Part shown: positions 36,095-44,921 of the stretch, one piece after another | Position numbering within the stretch: the first letter of the stretch is position 1 | Layout: each line of letters starts with the position of its first letter | Origin: Flavobacterium rhamnosiphilum | GTDB lineage: Bacteria; Bacteroidota; Bacteroidia; Flavobacteriales; Flavobacteriaceae | Direction of reading: 5' to 3' | Length of the DNA: 64,000 nt | NCBI RefSeq assembly: GCF_004349195.1 | Contig: NZ_SMLG01000001.1 | Span: 62,001 to 126,000 of the forward strand | The notes under the pieces: generated by a model | The model's database searches: none | Told to the model about the DNA's origin: nothing | Seen by the model: the letters and a program-made list of their open reading frames with translations, nothing else | Translations under genes and position numbers: made by a program

Positions 36095-36736
36095 TTATGG
36101 TATTGGTATGTAATTCGAAAACATGTGATCTCCCTGAAGTACATGAATAACACCGTTAGTAGAAATCAAATTGGATGTCCTTACTACCGTTTTATGATCA
36201 TCTACAGCCTTTTCGATAGGATCCCAATCCGGGCCAACCTTGAAAATATAATAAGCATATTCAGGAAAAGAATCCAGTTGGCCATTATAAGCATCAACGG
36301 GCTGCAAAGAAATCATTCTGTCCTCGCCACTGTGAGTCTTGTATATCTTACCTTCTTTCACCATTTTGCTGCGATCAATGGTCTCGTCAAAGATATAATT
36401 CCCCAACATTACTTTTAATTCACTTACGGGGATATCGTTAATGGTAAAAGTCGCCAAAGGATCTATATTTTGCTTCTTGGCCAAGATTGCATTAACATAT
36501 CTTTTGATTGAATTATTATTCGGGGCAAAAAGAGTGGTCGATTTGGCATTCACCACATTGATCATATCCGCTTTTTCAATCAGTATCGCTAAAGTGTCTA
36601 ACTGTTTGTGGGATTTCAAAAATTCGAATGTGGTTGTTCCCACATTTTGTTTGGCTAGCCCTCCGTCAACGAGGTAATCATCTGAGCATGAATACAGCCC
36701 AAATAGCACAATTAGTATTAACAATGTATGTTTCAT
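36095..36736 (-). CDS. Fasciclin (FAS1) domain lipoprotein
   Basis: A 213-residue lipoprotein with signal MKHTLLILIVLFGLYSC (C17). A FAS1 domain covers about residues 35-205: FEFLKSHKQLDTLAILIEKA, then the H1-like TTLFAPNNNSIKRYV, and at the end the H2-like STNGVIHVLQGDHMF. FAS1 modules mediate adhesion or ligand binding at cell surfaces. In Sus-type loci of flavobacteria such lipoproteins stand next to susD and are thought to be surface accessory proteins. It lies between susD and the DUF5007-like gene, same strand, and is almost certainly in their operon. Confidence 0.85.
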   Translation of the reverse strand: MKHTLLILIVLFGLYSCSDDYLVDGGLAKQNVGTTTFEFLKSHKQLDTLAILIEKADMINVVNAKSTTLFAPNNNSIKRYVNAILAKKQNIDPLATFTINDIPVSELKVMLGNYIFDETIDRSKMVKEGKIYKTHSGEDRMISLQPVDAYNGQLDSFPEYAYYIFKVGPDWDPIEKAVDDHKTVVRTSNLISTNGVIHVLQGDHMFSNYIPIP

Positions 36737-36767
36737 ATGTAGATATTTATTGTTTTTTTATTAGTCT

Positions 36768-36785
36768 CCCGATAACTATCGGGAT
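36768..36785. repeat. Small perfect palindrome between susD and the fasciclin gene
   Basis: TCCCGATA-AC-TATCGGGA is an 8-bp stem with almost no loop, 32 bp upstream of the fasciclin start. It could attenuate or process the operon mRNA; it lacks a T-run on the coding strand. Confidence 0.5.
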
Positions 36786-36925
36786 GAATTCGCATATACT
36801 ATCATTCGTTACTTAGTTCACTAAATTCTGTTTTCAACAGGAGTTCAGTGATTGCTTTCGCTGTTGTATCGAATTCTCGTTATGCTCTTTCATATTTTTA
36901 TACTTAATTTAGATTATTAAATAAT

Positions 36926-38491
36926 TTACAATTTTCCTTTCCAGAATTCAGGCTGAACAATTACCGGATTAATAGAAATAACCCCTGGCATGATAGGCCA
37001 GAAATTCCCTTTTTGACTAATTCTGGCTGAATTCATCCAATTTACTCCAGTATAATAATTCAATCTGATTCTATCAAAGCATGCTTGTCCTTCCCCGACC
37101 AACTCAATAGCACGTTCATCAAAAATGGCTTTGGTAAGTGCCGTTACGCTTGAAGCTCCTGTATAATTAGGCACATTGGCTTTACTTCTGATGGTATTAA
37201 GGTCAGTAATAGCCGCTGAAAAATTACCTGATTTCATATTAGCCTCAGCTCTAAGGAGGTATATATCCGCCAATCTGAAGATCAAAATATTGGATTCCGA
37301 AAATTGTGCATACGCATCGGTCGCGTTTGGATCTTTTGACTGATGGGAGTATTTCATAAGAAATACATCAGCGGGAGGAACAGGGATGCCAGGAGCTGGA
37401 ATATTATAGAAAAATAATGTCTTGCGTACATCATTGGCTCTTTCAGTTGCTTTCATCATGGTATTCCCATAATAAGCAGGATCAATAAAAGGTGTCGCAC
37501 CAGAAGCATTAATGAATCTGAATATGGGAAAATTCAAAGTCAAGCCTGTGTGGCTATTATCACCCGTAGACATCCTGAAAGATTCATTCGTATCCGAGCT
37601 GATATTAATTTCAAAAAGACCAGTTTTAGATTTCCCAAGACACATGGTATTGAATCCGGTTACACCCTCATTTACATAATCAACAAGAGATGCATTACTA
37701 TTGTTAATCACCGAAGTGGCAGCGGCAATACTTTCGGTAACCATTTGTTGATTGCCATTATCCCTGGCTGCATACCATAAGGCGATGTGTGCTTTCAAGG
37801 CCTCGGCACTGGCTTTATTAGCTTGAATAGCCCATCTATCAGTGCCGGGTGATGAATATTCCAATAAACTGATGGATTTGTTAGCCGCCGCCAAAGAATA
37901 ATCCAACACTTTCTTTTCGTTTTGTTGAGGAAGCGTTAAAACATTGCCATCCTTAATTAATTGATCTGATGTCTCAATAACTTCATCAACAATAGGCACA
38001 TCACCCCAAATACGGGCCATGTAGAAATAAGACAAAGATCTGATGAATGCCGCCTCACCAATGATTCTGTTTTTTTCAGCTAATGATTTGAAACTACTGT
38101 CCGGCATTTCATTAACATGTTTCTCTATAGCAAGTGCCCAGTTGGCAGTTCTGTAAAAACCTCTCCAATTCAGTGTGTTAGGTCTGTAATAACCGTTCAT
38201 TAAATGATAATTTCCATCTTCAACAGCACCAACAATCCAAGAACGGCTATTCATAAAAGTATTAGCGCCAAACTCACCCCATAACAAGAAATTAGCGTCC
38301 GAAACTAAAGCATTTTTCAACAGTCCGTAACAACCTGCAAGTGCCGATTCGGCATTGGGCTGGGATACCCAGAAATTATCAGGAGTGGCAAGACTTAAAG
38401 GTTCTTGGTCAAGGTCAGCACAGCCTGAAAAAACAAACAAGCCAAAGACCAGAGTAACAATTCTAATTTTTATATTTTTTTTCATTTTCAT
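36926..38491 (-). CDS. susD: SusD/RagB-type outer-membrane nutrient-binding lipoprotein
   Basis: A 521-residue lipoprotein with signal ending FVFSGC (C24). It starts ADLDQEPLSLATPDNFW, typical of SusD, has N-terminal TPR-like helices (SYFYMARIWGDVPIVDEVI) and the C-terminal RagB/SusD region (FRLADIYLLRAEANMKSGN, then FDERAIELVGEGQACFDRIR). SusD caps the SusC barrel and hands it oligomeric nutrients at the cell surface. It follows susC after 5 bp. The locus contains no recognizable glycoside hydrolase, so the substrate class (glycan or peptide) cannot be assigned. Confidence 0.94.
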   Translation of the reverse strand: MKMKKNIKIRIVTLVFGLFVFSGCADLDQEPLSLATPDNFWVSQPNAESALAGCYGLLKNALVSDANFLLWGEFGANTFMNSRSWIVGAVEDGNYHLMNGYYRPNTLNWRGFYRTANWALAIEKHVNEMPDSSFKSLAEKNRIIGEAAFIRSLSYFYMARIWGDVPIVDEVIETSDQLIKDGNVLTLPQQNEKKVLDYSLAAANKSISLLEYSSPGTDRWAIQANKASAEALKAHIALWYAARDNGNQQMVTESIAAATSVINNSNASLVDYVNEGVTGFNTMCLGKSKTGLFEINISSDTNESFRMSTGDNSHTGLTLNFPIFRFINASGATPFIDPAYYGNTMMKATERANDVRKTLFFYNIPAPGIPVPPADVFLMKYSHQSKDPNATDAYAQFSESNILIFRLADIYLLRAEANMKSGNFSAAITDLNTIRSKANVPNYTGASSVTALTKAIFDERAIELVGEGQACFDRIRLNYYTGVNWMNSARISQKGNFWPIMPGVISINPVIVQPEFWKGKL

Positions 38492-38496
38492 TTCAT

Positions 38497-41400
38497 TTAA
38501 AATTTAATATCCAGTCCAAAAGAAATCGTTTTTGCTTGTGGATACCCATTACCCAAAGTATACCCATGTTCATCAACCTGAGAAGCATCAGTTACCGATT
38601 TAGAACGTTGCCATTGGTATGGGTTTAAAACATTCGCATAAACACGCACACGGGTTAAATTTAGTTTGTCCAGAAAAGAAGACTTATCAAAAGTATAACC
38701 AAAGGAAGCTTGGGATATTTTCCAAAAATCGCCGCTTTCTATCCATAAAGTTTGGTTTCCTCTAAATCTGTAAAATGGCCCCAAACCAGTAACCGAAGGA
38801 TACATTGCAGGGAAACGCACTCCTGCTGCTCCATCACCCGGTTGTTGCCAGAAACTTTCATTGCTTAAATCAGCTAATCCTTTTTGAGCCCATTCCGTAT
38901 CTCCTCTATCGTATCTGTCCATATAATTTTGTAAAACCGAATTCATAATATCTGATCCAAACGAGAATTGACTGTAGGCTTGCAGATACCATCCTTTGTA
39001 TTTTAAGTTCAGGTTAAATGAACCTGTAATATCCGGTGTCGCTTTAAATTCGGTATACAGTTTTTCATCTCCCAATTCATCTAAAAGATAATCTCCATTC
39101 AAATCTTCCCAAATTGGAAAACCTGGTCTTATTGTTGACCAAGCAGATTTACCTCTAAGCGGTTGACCCGTAAAAGGATTGGTTGGCAGTTGATTTAAGT
39201 CATCCAATATATAATCGTTAATAAACAATACAGGAAGGTTAAGCGGTAAACCTACAACATATCCAAAACCTCTGCCATAAGGATCTACTCCATAGTAGTC
39301 TTTATTATTATTTGGTAATTTAGTTACGTAATTTTTGTTTTGGGTTAGACCCAAAGTTAATTCTAAATTCCAATCATTCGCTCTTGGAAAAACTTGCCAT
39401 TTAAACATGCTTTCCCATCCATAGTTCATCACACCAACAACATTGTCTTTTGTTTTATTAAAACCCGAATGTTGCGGTAATAGAATATCAAATAACAATT
39501 TGTCAGTTTTCTTATTGTATGCATCAAAGGTTATGTTCAATCTGTTATTAAAAAAATCCAAATCTAAACCCAAATCCCATTGCTTAGAATTTTCCCATGA
39601 CAATTCAGGATTTCCAAGAGTATTATAATTAGGGACTACCCCGCTTACTCCACCATATGTACTTACAGCCATAAGATTTGACCATAGAGGGTTTCCTCCA
39701 TACCCTAGACTATACGATCCGTATCTTAAAAAGTTTTCAGTAAACTGTTTGCCATTTACACCATAACTGGCTCTAAATTTCCCATAACTCAAAATCGATG
39801 AAATATTATCTTTGATAAATGGTTCGTCAGAAAATACCCAACCCACATCTACGGCTGAGAAATTTGCATAACGCACGTTTTTACCAAAACGGGAAGATCC
39901 ATCTCTACTCAAGGTAGCATTAACCATATAACGATCTTTGAATTGATACCCAAATCGCCCGAAATAGGACTGCAATGCGTTAGATTCGATTTTTGTATAT
40001 CCATTTATTTGTGCTGTGGTATATCGATCGTTGATTACCTGGATCGCATCAACACCAAAACCTTGGCCCCAAAGTCCCATATCCTCAAATTTGTTATAAT
40101 CTGTTTTAGTCCCTAAAACAGCACTAAGAGTGTGGTCTTTAATCTTTTTAAAATAATTCAAATAGATATCTGACGATAAATTTTTACGGGTATATAGCGC
40201 ATAACTGGCAAAACCGTCCCCTTCCTCCCGTAGCGTTGAGGGCTCGTAAAAGTTTTTCTTTTGGGAACTATATACAAAACTAAATTGGGCGCTAAGACTC
40301 AGCGCATTGGTGAAATCAAATCTTGAAAGGTTTGAAAACGTAGTTTGAATAGCCTCATCGGTATTCAATTTTTCGCTCAATTCTCCCCTGAATGATAGCT
40401 TTTTAGCATCCGAAAGATAAAATAAGGACGAATTTAAATCGGCAGGATCCGTAGGCAGGGAGGTATTAAATTGATAATTGTTTTGATCCGGATTTCCTTG
40501 ACCCGTTTGATTATCCGTAAAAACTGCATTTATTCTAAGTTGGTTTTCAAACTTCTTCCCAATTTTAGAATTAAGATTCGTCGTAAAGGTATAACGTTTA
40601 AAACCAGAGTTTTGTATTACCCCCTCTACGTTATCATACCCTAAAGACACTCTGTAATTAGAAACTTCTGATCCGCCTCTAACGCTTAAATTATACTTTT
40701 GGAAGAGACCCGTTCTATAAAACAACCCTTGATAGTCTACATTATTATTGAATGCAGGATTCAAACTGTCAGACAACATTATTGGTACTTCCACACTTTG
40801 CGCATATCCTGTTTTCCACCATCTGTCAATCATACCCATTTTGGCATTTCTTTCTGCAGAACCTACCAGCATAGGAACCAATTCCGGAATTGGTGTAACA
40901 CCGGTATTCATTGTAAAATTAAATTCCGGCTTGTCTAATGCTGTCCCTTTTTTGGTCGTGATAATGATTACCCCGTTGGCACCACGTGATCCATAAATGG
41001 CAGCAGCCGAAGCATCTTTCAACATATCAATACTTTCAATATCATTTGGATTCAATGAAGCCAAAAAGTCGGTATTAGAGGTATTGTATCCTGCCAAATC
41101 TTCCAAAGAAGTTTGCACACCATCAATTACATAAAGCGGGTTGCTATACCCAGTACCATCAACAGCTCCTGACACATTCGAGTTACCACGGATCACGACA
41201 GAACCCCTTGCTCCGGGAGCCCCACTTTGTGTTGGGGTCATAACCCCTGTGGATAAACTGGCAATCAAAGCAGAAACACTCAATACAGGTATCGATTCCA
41301 ATTGCTTGCTGCTTATACTGGCAACTGCAGCATTCACATTTTTTTTATGCGCCTTTTGGTACCCGATAACGACAATGTCACTTAATTCGTTTTGTGCCGG

Positions 41401-42012
41401 TTTAAGTCTGATGTTAAATTGTTTTTGACTACCAACCGGTACTTCTTTAGTGGTATATCCAATAAAGGAAACCACCAAAACATCCGTATCTTTAGCTACG
41501 ATGCTAAAGCTTCCATCAACATCTGTAGATACCACCTTGTTCGTCCCCTTAATTTTAACAGATGCTCCAGGCAAGTTCTCCCCTAATTCACCCGTTACTT
41601 TTCCGGTAACCGTAATGTCAGCTAGTTCTTTAATTGCTAAAGCTGCTTCTTTTGAAATTGGCACAATCAGTATAACTGAATTATCAACTAACTTCACTTC
41701 AAAATTTGGCCCAACTAAATCCGAAACCATTTCCAATGCCGTTTTATTAGTGAATTTAACACGAACCAACTTATCTACATTTAGCTCATCATCACTATAA
41801 AACATCGTCACATTCCCTGCTTTTTTTATTCTGTCAAAACTTTCGTGTAAAGTAACTTTACCTAGGTTTAAAGAAAAATTTTGAGTGTATCCAAAAGAAG
41901 TAATGCTAAATAAGGCAATAAAAAAGAATAGTGATTTCTTCATTATCCAAAGGATTAATTTTTTTTGTTTAGTTAACATCCCAACATCTGCTGAGTCTAA
42001 CGTTTTTTTCAT
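38497..42012 (-). CDS. susC: SusC/RagA-type TonB-dependent receptor with STN domain
   Basis: A 1171-residue outer-membrane importer. A 23-residue leader precedes the signal peptide MKKSLFFFIALFSITSFGYTQ. Then an STN signalling domain (about 50-115), CarboxypepD_reg domain (about 133-212), plug (about 215-350, with SNPLYVIDGVQT and MLKDASAAAIYGSRGANGV) and barrel ending ISFGLDIKF. The STN domain implies signalling to the FecR-like anti-sigma factor upstream. The start at 42012 is supported by a decayed copy of the same N-terminus at 42712-42846, where the residues MKKILDSVDVEVLSK align with MKKTLDSADVGMLTK. The 5' leader contains a conserved hairpin (42084-42115). Confidence 0.94.
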   Translation of the reverse strand: MKKTLDSADVGMLTKQKKLILWIMKKSLFFFIALFSITSFGYTQNFSLNLGKVTLHESFDRIKKAGNVTMFYSDDELNVDKLVRVKFTNKTALEMVSDLVGPNFEVKLVDNSVILIVPISKEAALAIKELADITVTGKVTGELGENLPGASVKIKGTNKVVSTDVDGSFSIVAKDTDVLVVSFIGYTTKEVPVGSQKQFNIRLKPAQNELSDIVVIGYQKAHKKNVNAAVASISSKQLESIPVLSVSALIASLSTGVMTPTQSGAPGARGSVVIRGNSNVSGAVDGTGYSNPLYVIDGVQTSLEDLAGYNTSNTDFLASLNPNDIESIDMLKDASAAAIYGSRGANGVIIITTKKGTALDKPEFNFTMNTGVTPIPELVPMLVGSAERNAKMGMIDRWWKTGYAQSVEVPIMLSDSLNPAFNNNVDYQGLFYRTGLFQKYNLSVRGGSEVSNYRVSLGYDNVEGVIQNSGFKRYTFTTNLNSKIGKKFENQLRINAVFTDNQTGQGNPDQNNYQFNTSLPTDPADLNSSLFYLSDAKKLSFRGELSEKLNTDEAIQTTFSNLSRFDFTNALSLSAQFSFVYSSQKKNFYEPSTLREEGDGFASYALYTRKNLSSDIYLNYFKKIKDHTLSAVLGTKTDYNKFEDMGLWGQGFGVDAIQVINDRYTTAQINGYTKIESNALQSYFGRFGYQFKDRYMVNATLSRDGSSRFGKNVRYANFSAVDVGWVFSDEPFIKDNISSILSYGKFRASYGVNGKQFTENFLRYGSYSLGYGGNPLWSNLMAVSTYGGVSGVVPNYNTLGNPELSWENSKQWDLGLDLDFFNNRLNITFDAYNKKTDKLLFDILLPQHSGFNKTKDNVVGVMNYGWESMFKWQVFPRANDWNLELTLGLTQNKNYVTKLPNNNKDYYGVDPYGRGFGYVVGLPLNLPVLFINDYILDDLNQLPTNPFTGQPLRGKSAWSTIRPGFPIWEDLNGDYLLDELGDEKLYTEFKATPDITGSFNLNLKYKGWYLQAYSQFSFGSDIMNSVLQNYMDRYDRGDTEWAQKGLADLSNESFWQQPGDGAAGVRFPAMYPSVTGLGPFYRFRGNQTLWIESGDFWKISQASFGYTFDKSSFLDKLNLTRVRVYANVLNPYQWQRSKSVTDASQVDEHGYTLGNGYPQAKTISFGLDIKF

Positions 42013-42083
42013 AAATTTGGTTGTTTAATGGTTAGTAAATAATCTCTTGTCCAGAGTTTTTTTTTAATGATTAAATAGTTTAT

Positions 42084-42115
42084 AACCAGGAAAATGTTGG
42101 CGCATTTTCCTGGTT
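42084..42115 (-). promoter_or_regulatory. Conserved leader hairpin upstream of susC
   Basis: A perfect 13-bp stem with a 6-nt loop (CGCCAA on the transcribed minus strand), 72 nt before the susC start. The same hairpin occurs at 42913-42944 with an identical loop and two compensated base-pair changes. A second small hairpin (CTCT-GGACA-AGAG) lies between it and the start codon in both copies. Confidence 0.65.
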
Positions 42116-42711
42116 TTATTTTACTACTTGTTTCGTGGTTTTATTTTTTCCTGTTTTTTAGCATTTTAAACTTACACATTGCAAATCTTGCAAATACTAT
42201 CCAACAAATTCCTACTGGCTATTCATAAATTGACTCCGCAATTGGGAACCACAATTTTTATTCTTTTTCTTGTTTTTCTAAAAAACATAGTCTGATTTTT
42301 TAGGTTCTTTTTTGTTTTTTTTCAACCAGAAAAAATCTCTTAATTCAACGGTCAAAGAACTGATAACTTCTAAAAAATCTTACATAATTTTCAACCATCC
42401 GCAACACAAGTATAGACTTATTTTACGCATTTAATATTCTGTATATCAATATTTTGACAAAACATTTAAATCTTTTAATTCAATTAAATTAATTTCACCC
42501 TCCAAGTGATTTAATTCATTAATACATGACCAATCTATATATTAAATCTCAATAAAACAAGGAAAATACAAAAAAAATGTGCTCGAGCACAGAATATTTT
42601 TATTTTTTTAGCACAAAAAAACATTATGCGTTTTTTTTGTGCTAAAAATATGTTTTTTCAATAAAATCAACATAAAGATATTACTCAGTTTTCCATATTT
42701 TCAAAGGTATG
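42116..42711. other. AT-rich intergenic stretch between susC and the susC relic
   Basis: I see no gene. The stretch is poor in G+C with many A and T runs; the only clear structures are the palindromes at 42578-42648. Confidence 0.6.
42578..42648. promoter_or_regulatory. Two adjacent palindromes sharing the half-site AGCACA
   Basis: TGTGCTCGAGCACA (42578-42591) is a perfect 14-bp palindrome. Fourteen bases later begins a 17-bp perfect inverted repeat (42605-42621 with 42632-42648), each arm containing AGCACA/TGTGCT. The half-site therefore occurs four times in 71 bp of otherwise very AT-rich DNA. It may be an operator for the susC leader, a terminator of the relic transcript, or part of a mobile remnant. 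Confidence 0.5.
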
Positions 42712-42846
42712 ATTGAAGATTTCTGGAGGAAATAAGTGATGCTAAAAAAAGTTGTAAAAAGAATATTTGATTTCTTCATTGCTCAAATATTTATTTTTTT
42801 ATTTACTTAATACCTCGACATCAACTGAGTCTAATATTTTTTTCAT
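42712..42846 (-). pseudogene. Decayed 5' fragment of a susC-like gene
   Basis: From the ATG at 42846 the frame reads MKKILDSVDVEVLSK and stops, matching the first residues of SusC (MKKTLDSADVGMLTK). After a frame change, MKKSNILFTTFFSIT matches the SusC signal peptide MKKSLFFFIALFSIT. Similarity fades near 42712. The preceding leader (42847-42951) is also shared with susC. It is the stump of a second susC or of a tandem duplication. Confidence 0.75.
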
Positions 42847-42912
42847 AAATTTGGTTGTTTAATGGTTAATAAATAGCTCTTGTCCAGAGTTTTTTTAATG
42901 ATTAAAGTTTAT

Positions 42913-42944
42913 AGCTAGGGAAATGTTGGCGCATTTTTCTAGCT
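42913..42944 (-). promoter_or_regulatory. Second copy of the susC leader hairpin, directly after fecR
   Basis: The stem AGCTAG...CTAGCT with loop CGCCAA starts 7 nt after the fecR stop (42952). Compared with 42084-42115, the second and fourth pairs change from A-T and C-G to G-C and T-A, keeping pairing; two inner pairs are lost. Confidence 0.6.
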
Positions 42945-42951
42945 TTTTTTA

Positions 42952-44145
42952 TTACTTCTTCCTTATTTTTATAAGCTTTCTGTTAGTCTTGGTTTTTTTA
43001 ACTATTTCATACCTCACATCAGAAGTTTTACTTATAATATCCAACAAATATTCAACAGGCTGATCTTTTTTAGCAACACCCGTAAAAGTATAATTTGCAA
43101 CAGACTGATTTTCAAATATAAAATCCACATTATACCATCTGCTTAATTTGGCTATAATGGTTCCTAACTTTTCTTTTTCAAAAAAGAACTTCCCATCTTT
43201 CCATGCTATTTCTTGATACACATCAACCTCTTTTACGCTTATTGAGGAATTATTGTCTTTGAATAAGCTTCCTTTTTGACCCGGTTTCAAAATCATCGTT
43301 GCCCCCCCTGGATTCGAAGCACTCAGTTGGACACTTCCTTCAACTAATGTGGTGGCAAAAAAATCATCCTCACTATAAGAATTCACATTAAAATGCGTTC
43401 CCAAAACTGTTACGGCTGCCGTTTCGGTTTTAACTATAAACGGTTTTTTCTTGTCTTTTTGAATTTCAAAATAAGCTTCCCCATCAATAGAAACCACTCT
43501 TTGATTGCCAACAAACTGTGTTGGAAATTTTAACGAAGTGGCCGAATTCAACCAAACTTTTGAACCATCCGGCAACTCGATTTGATAAATTCCTCCATTA
43601 GGCACATGCAGTGTATTGTAGGCAACTTTACTTGGATCTGTATTTACAGAATTATCAACCGTACTGTACTTTAACACTTTGGCATTGTTTACAATTTTAA
43701 CACCGGCATCTGTTTTGATCTCTTCATTTTGATGCTCTTCCAGAACAACTTCTGTGCCATCCGCCAATACCAAAGTGGCTCTGTCATAGGCTTTCACATT
43801 AGTTACGGACAAACCTAAATCTTGTTTGTAAATATTCTGATACAATAAAAAAGAGCTTATTGACACACCAATAAATACCGCCGCATATTTTAAAATTTTA
43901 TAGGTCAACTTAGGTTTCGTTATAGCGACTACCTTAACTTCATTTATTTTTTCAATAAACTTTTGGTACGCCAAATCAGTATCTATATGCTGTTTCGATT
44001 CTATTGTCGAGAAATAAACTTTAACTGCATCGATGTATTCTTGCTGATTATCAGAAATCCACTCTTCCAAAAAATCAACCTCTTCAATAGTTGCGTCCCC
44101 GCTAAAGTATTTTAACAAGATTGTCTCTATGTTTCTTATATACAT
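42952..44145 (-). CDS. FecR-family anti-sigma factor
   Basis: A 397-residue inner-membrane regulator. Residues 1-80 are the cytosolic anti-sigma part (YFSGDATIEEVDFLEEWIS), one TM helix is at about 87-103 (ILKYAAVFIGVSISSFLLYQ), the FecR periplasmic domain is about 185-285 (NTLHVPNGGIYQIELPDGSKVWLN, then GEAYFEIQKDKKKPFIVKT), and a C-terminal STN-like DUF4974 region is about 315-390. It should hold the ECF sigma factor until the STN domain of SusC signals substrate. Unusually, the sigma gene is divergent (44305) instead of upstream in the same operon. A G7 run (plus-strand C7 at 43302-43308) lies in the coding sequence (Pro-Gly-Gly). Confidence 0.93.
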   Translation of the reverse strand: MYIRNIETILLKYFSGDATIEEVDFLEEWISDNQQEYIDAVKVYFSTIESKQHIDTDLAYQKFIEKINEVKVVAITKPKLTYKILKYAAVFIGVSISSFLLYQNIYKQDLGLSVTNVKAYDRATLVLADGTEVVLEEHQNEEIKTDAGVKIVNNAKVLKYSTVDNSVNTDPSKVAYNTLHVPNGGIYQIELPDGSKVWLNSATSLKFPTQFVGNQRVVSIDGEAYFEIQKDKKKPFIVKTETAAVTVLGTHFNVNSYSEDDFFATTLVEGSVQLSASNPGGATMILKPGQKGSLFKDNNSSISVKEVDVYQEIAWKDGKFFFEKEKLGTIIAKLSRWYNVDFIFENQSVANYTFTGVAKKDQPVEYLLDIISKTSDVRYEIVKKTKTNRKLIKIRKK

Positions 44146-44304
44146 TCCGTGTTTTTTATCTTAAAGTTGTGTTTTAACTTAATTTTATGTTAATTCGCTT
44201 TTCATATGACAGTTGAAAAAACAAATACCCCTACTCATTTTAATTTTTTTTCTGTTTTTTTTTATTTTAATTTCTAACAACCAATAAATCAACGTTAAAA
44301 AATT

Positions 44305-44904
44305 ATGATTCATTCCTTCAAACATGATAATTATTTGATTGAAGCCCTCAAAAACGGAAATGAGGAGGCCTATAAATATTTATATGCGAATAAATACAAA
44401 GACATTGTACATTATATAAATGGTCTGACACGAGATTACGATAAAGCAGAGGATATTGTTCAAGAAGTAATTTTCAGACTCTGGAAAAATAGAAGTGAAA
44501 TAGAAATTACCAGCTCCATAAAAAGTTACTTGTATAAGGCTGCTTATTATTCCTTTATAAACGAATACAAAAAAGATAAGCGTAAGGAAAGTTTATCTGA
44601 AAAAAATCAAAAAACGGCCGTTCTTGAACTGATAGAAAGCGATGAAGAATATACTCAACAAAAATTAAGGTATATAGCGCAAATAATAGAACAACTTCCC
44701 CCTAAAAGAAAAGAAATTTTCATCATGTGTAAAACGGAAGGCTTGACCTATGAGGAAATTGCATCGCATCTGGAAATTTCCGTAAAAACGGTGGAAACTC
44801 AAATGGGTAAGGCTTTATATCAAATCAGATCCAAAATTAGAGAAACAAACATCAACAAGGCGGTGCAAATTATTTTCTTGCTGCATTGGCCTTTTTTAAA
44901 ATGA
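44305..44904 (+). CDS. ECF RNA polymerase sigma factor, FecI/Bacteroidetes type
   Basis: A 199-residue sigma-70 family protein. Region 2 covers about 25-95 (EEAYKYLYANKYKDIVHYIN, DKAEDIVQEVIFRLW with the conserved DIVQEVF-type core). Region 4 covers about 125-180 (QLPPKRKEIFIMCKTEGLTY, then EEIASHLEISVKTVETQMGKA, the recognition helix). It would direct transcription of the Sus-type locus when released by the FecR-like factor encoded divergently 159 bp away. Its C-terminus adds a short hydrophobic tail (AVQIIFLLHWPFLK) often seen in this subfamily. Confidence 0.93.
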   Translation: MIHSFKHDNYLIEALKNGNEEAYKYLYANKYKDIVHYINGLTRDYDKAEDIVQEVIFRLWKNRSEIEITSSIKSYLYKAAYYSFINEYKKDKRKESLSEKNQKTAVLELIESDEEYTQQKLRYIAQIIEQLPPKRKEIFIMCKTEGLTYEEIASHLEISVKTVETQMGKALYQIRSKIRETNINKAVQIIFLLHWPFLK

Positions 44905-44921
44905 TATTCCGGATCTAATTT

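Noticed and set aside
41944..42012. The 23 residues before the SusC signal peptide as a wrong start
   Set aside because: The same leader is preserved in the fossil copy at 42846, so it was coding in both.
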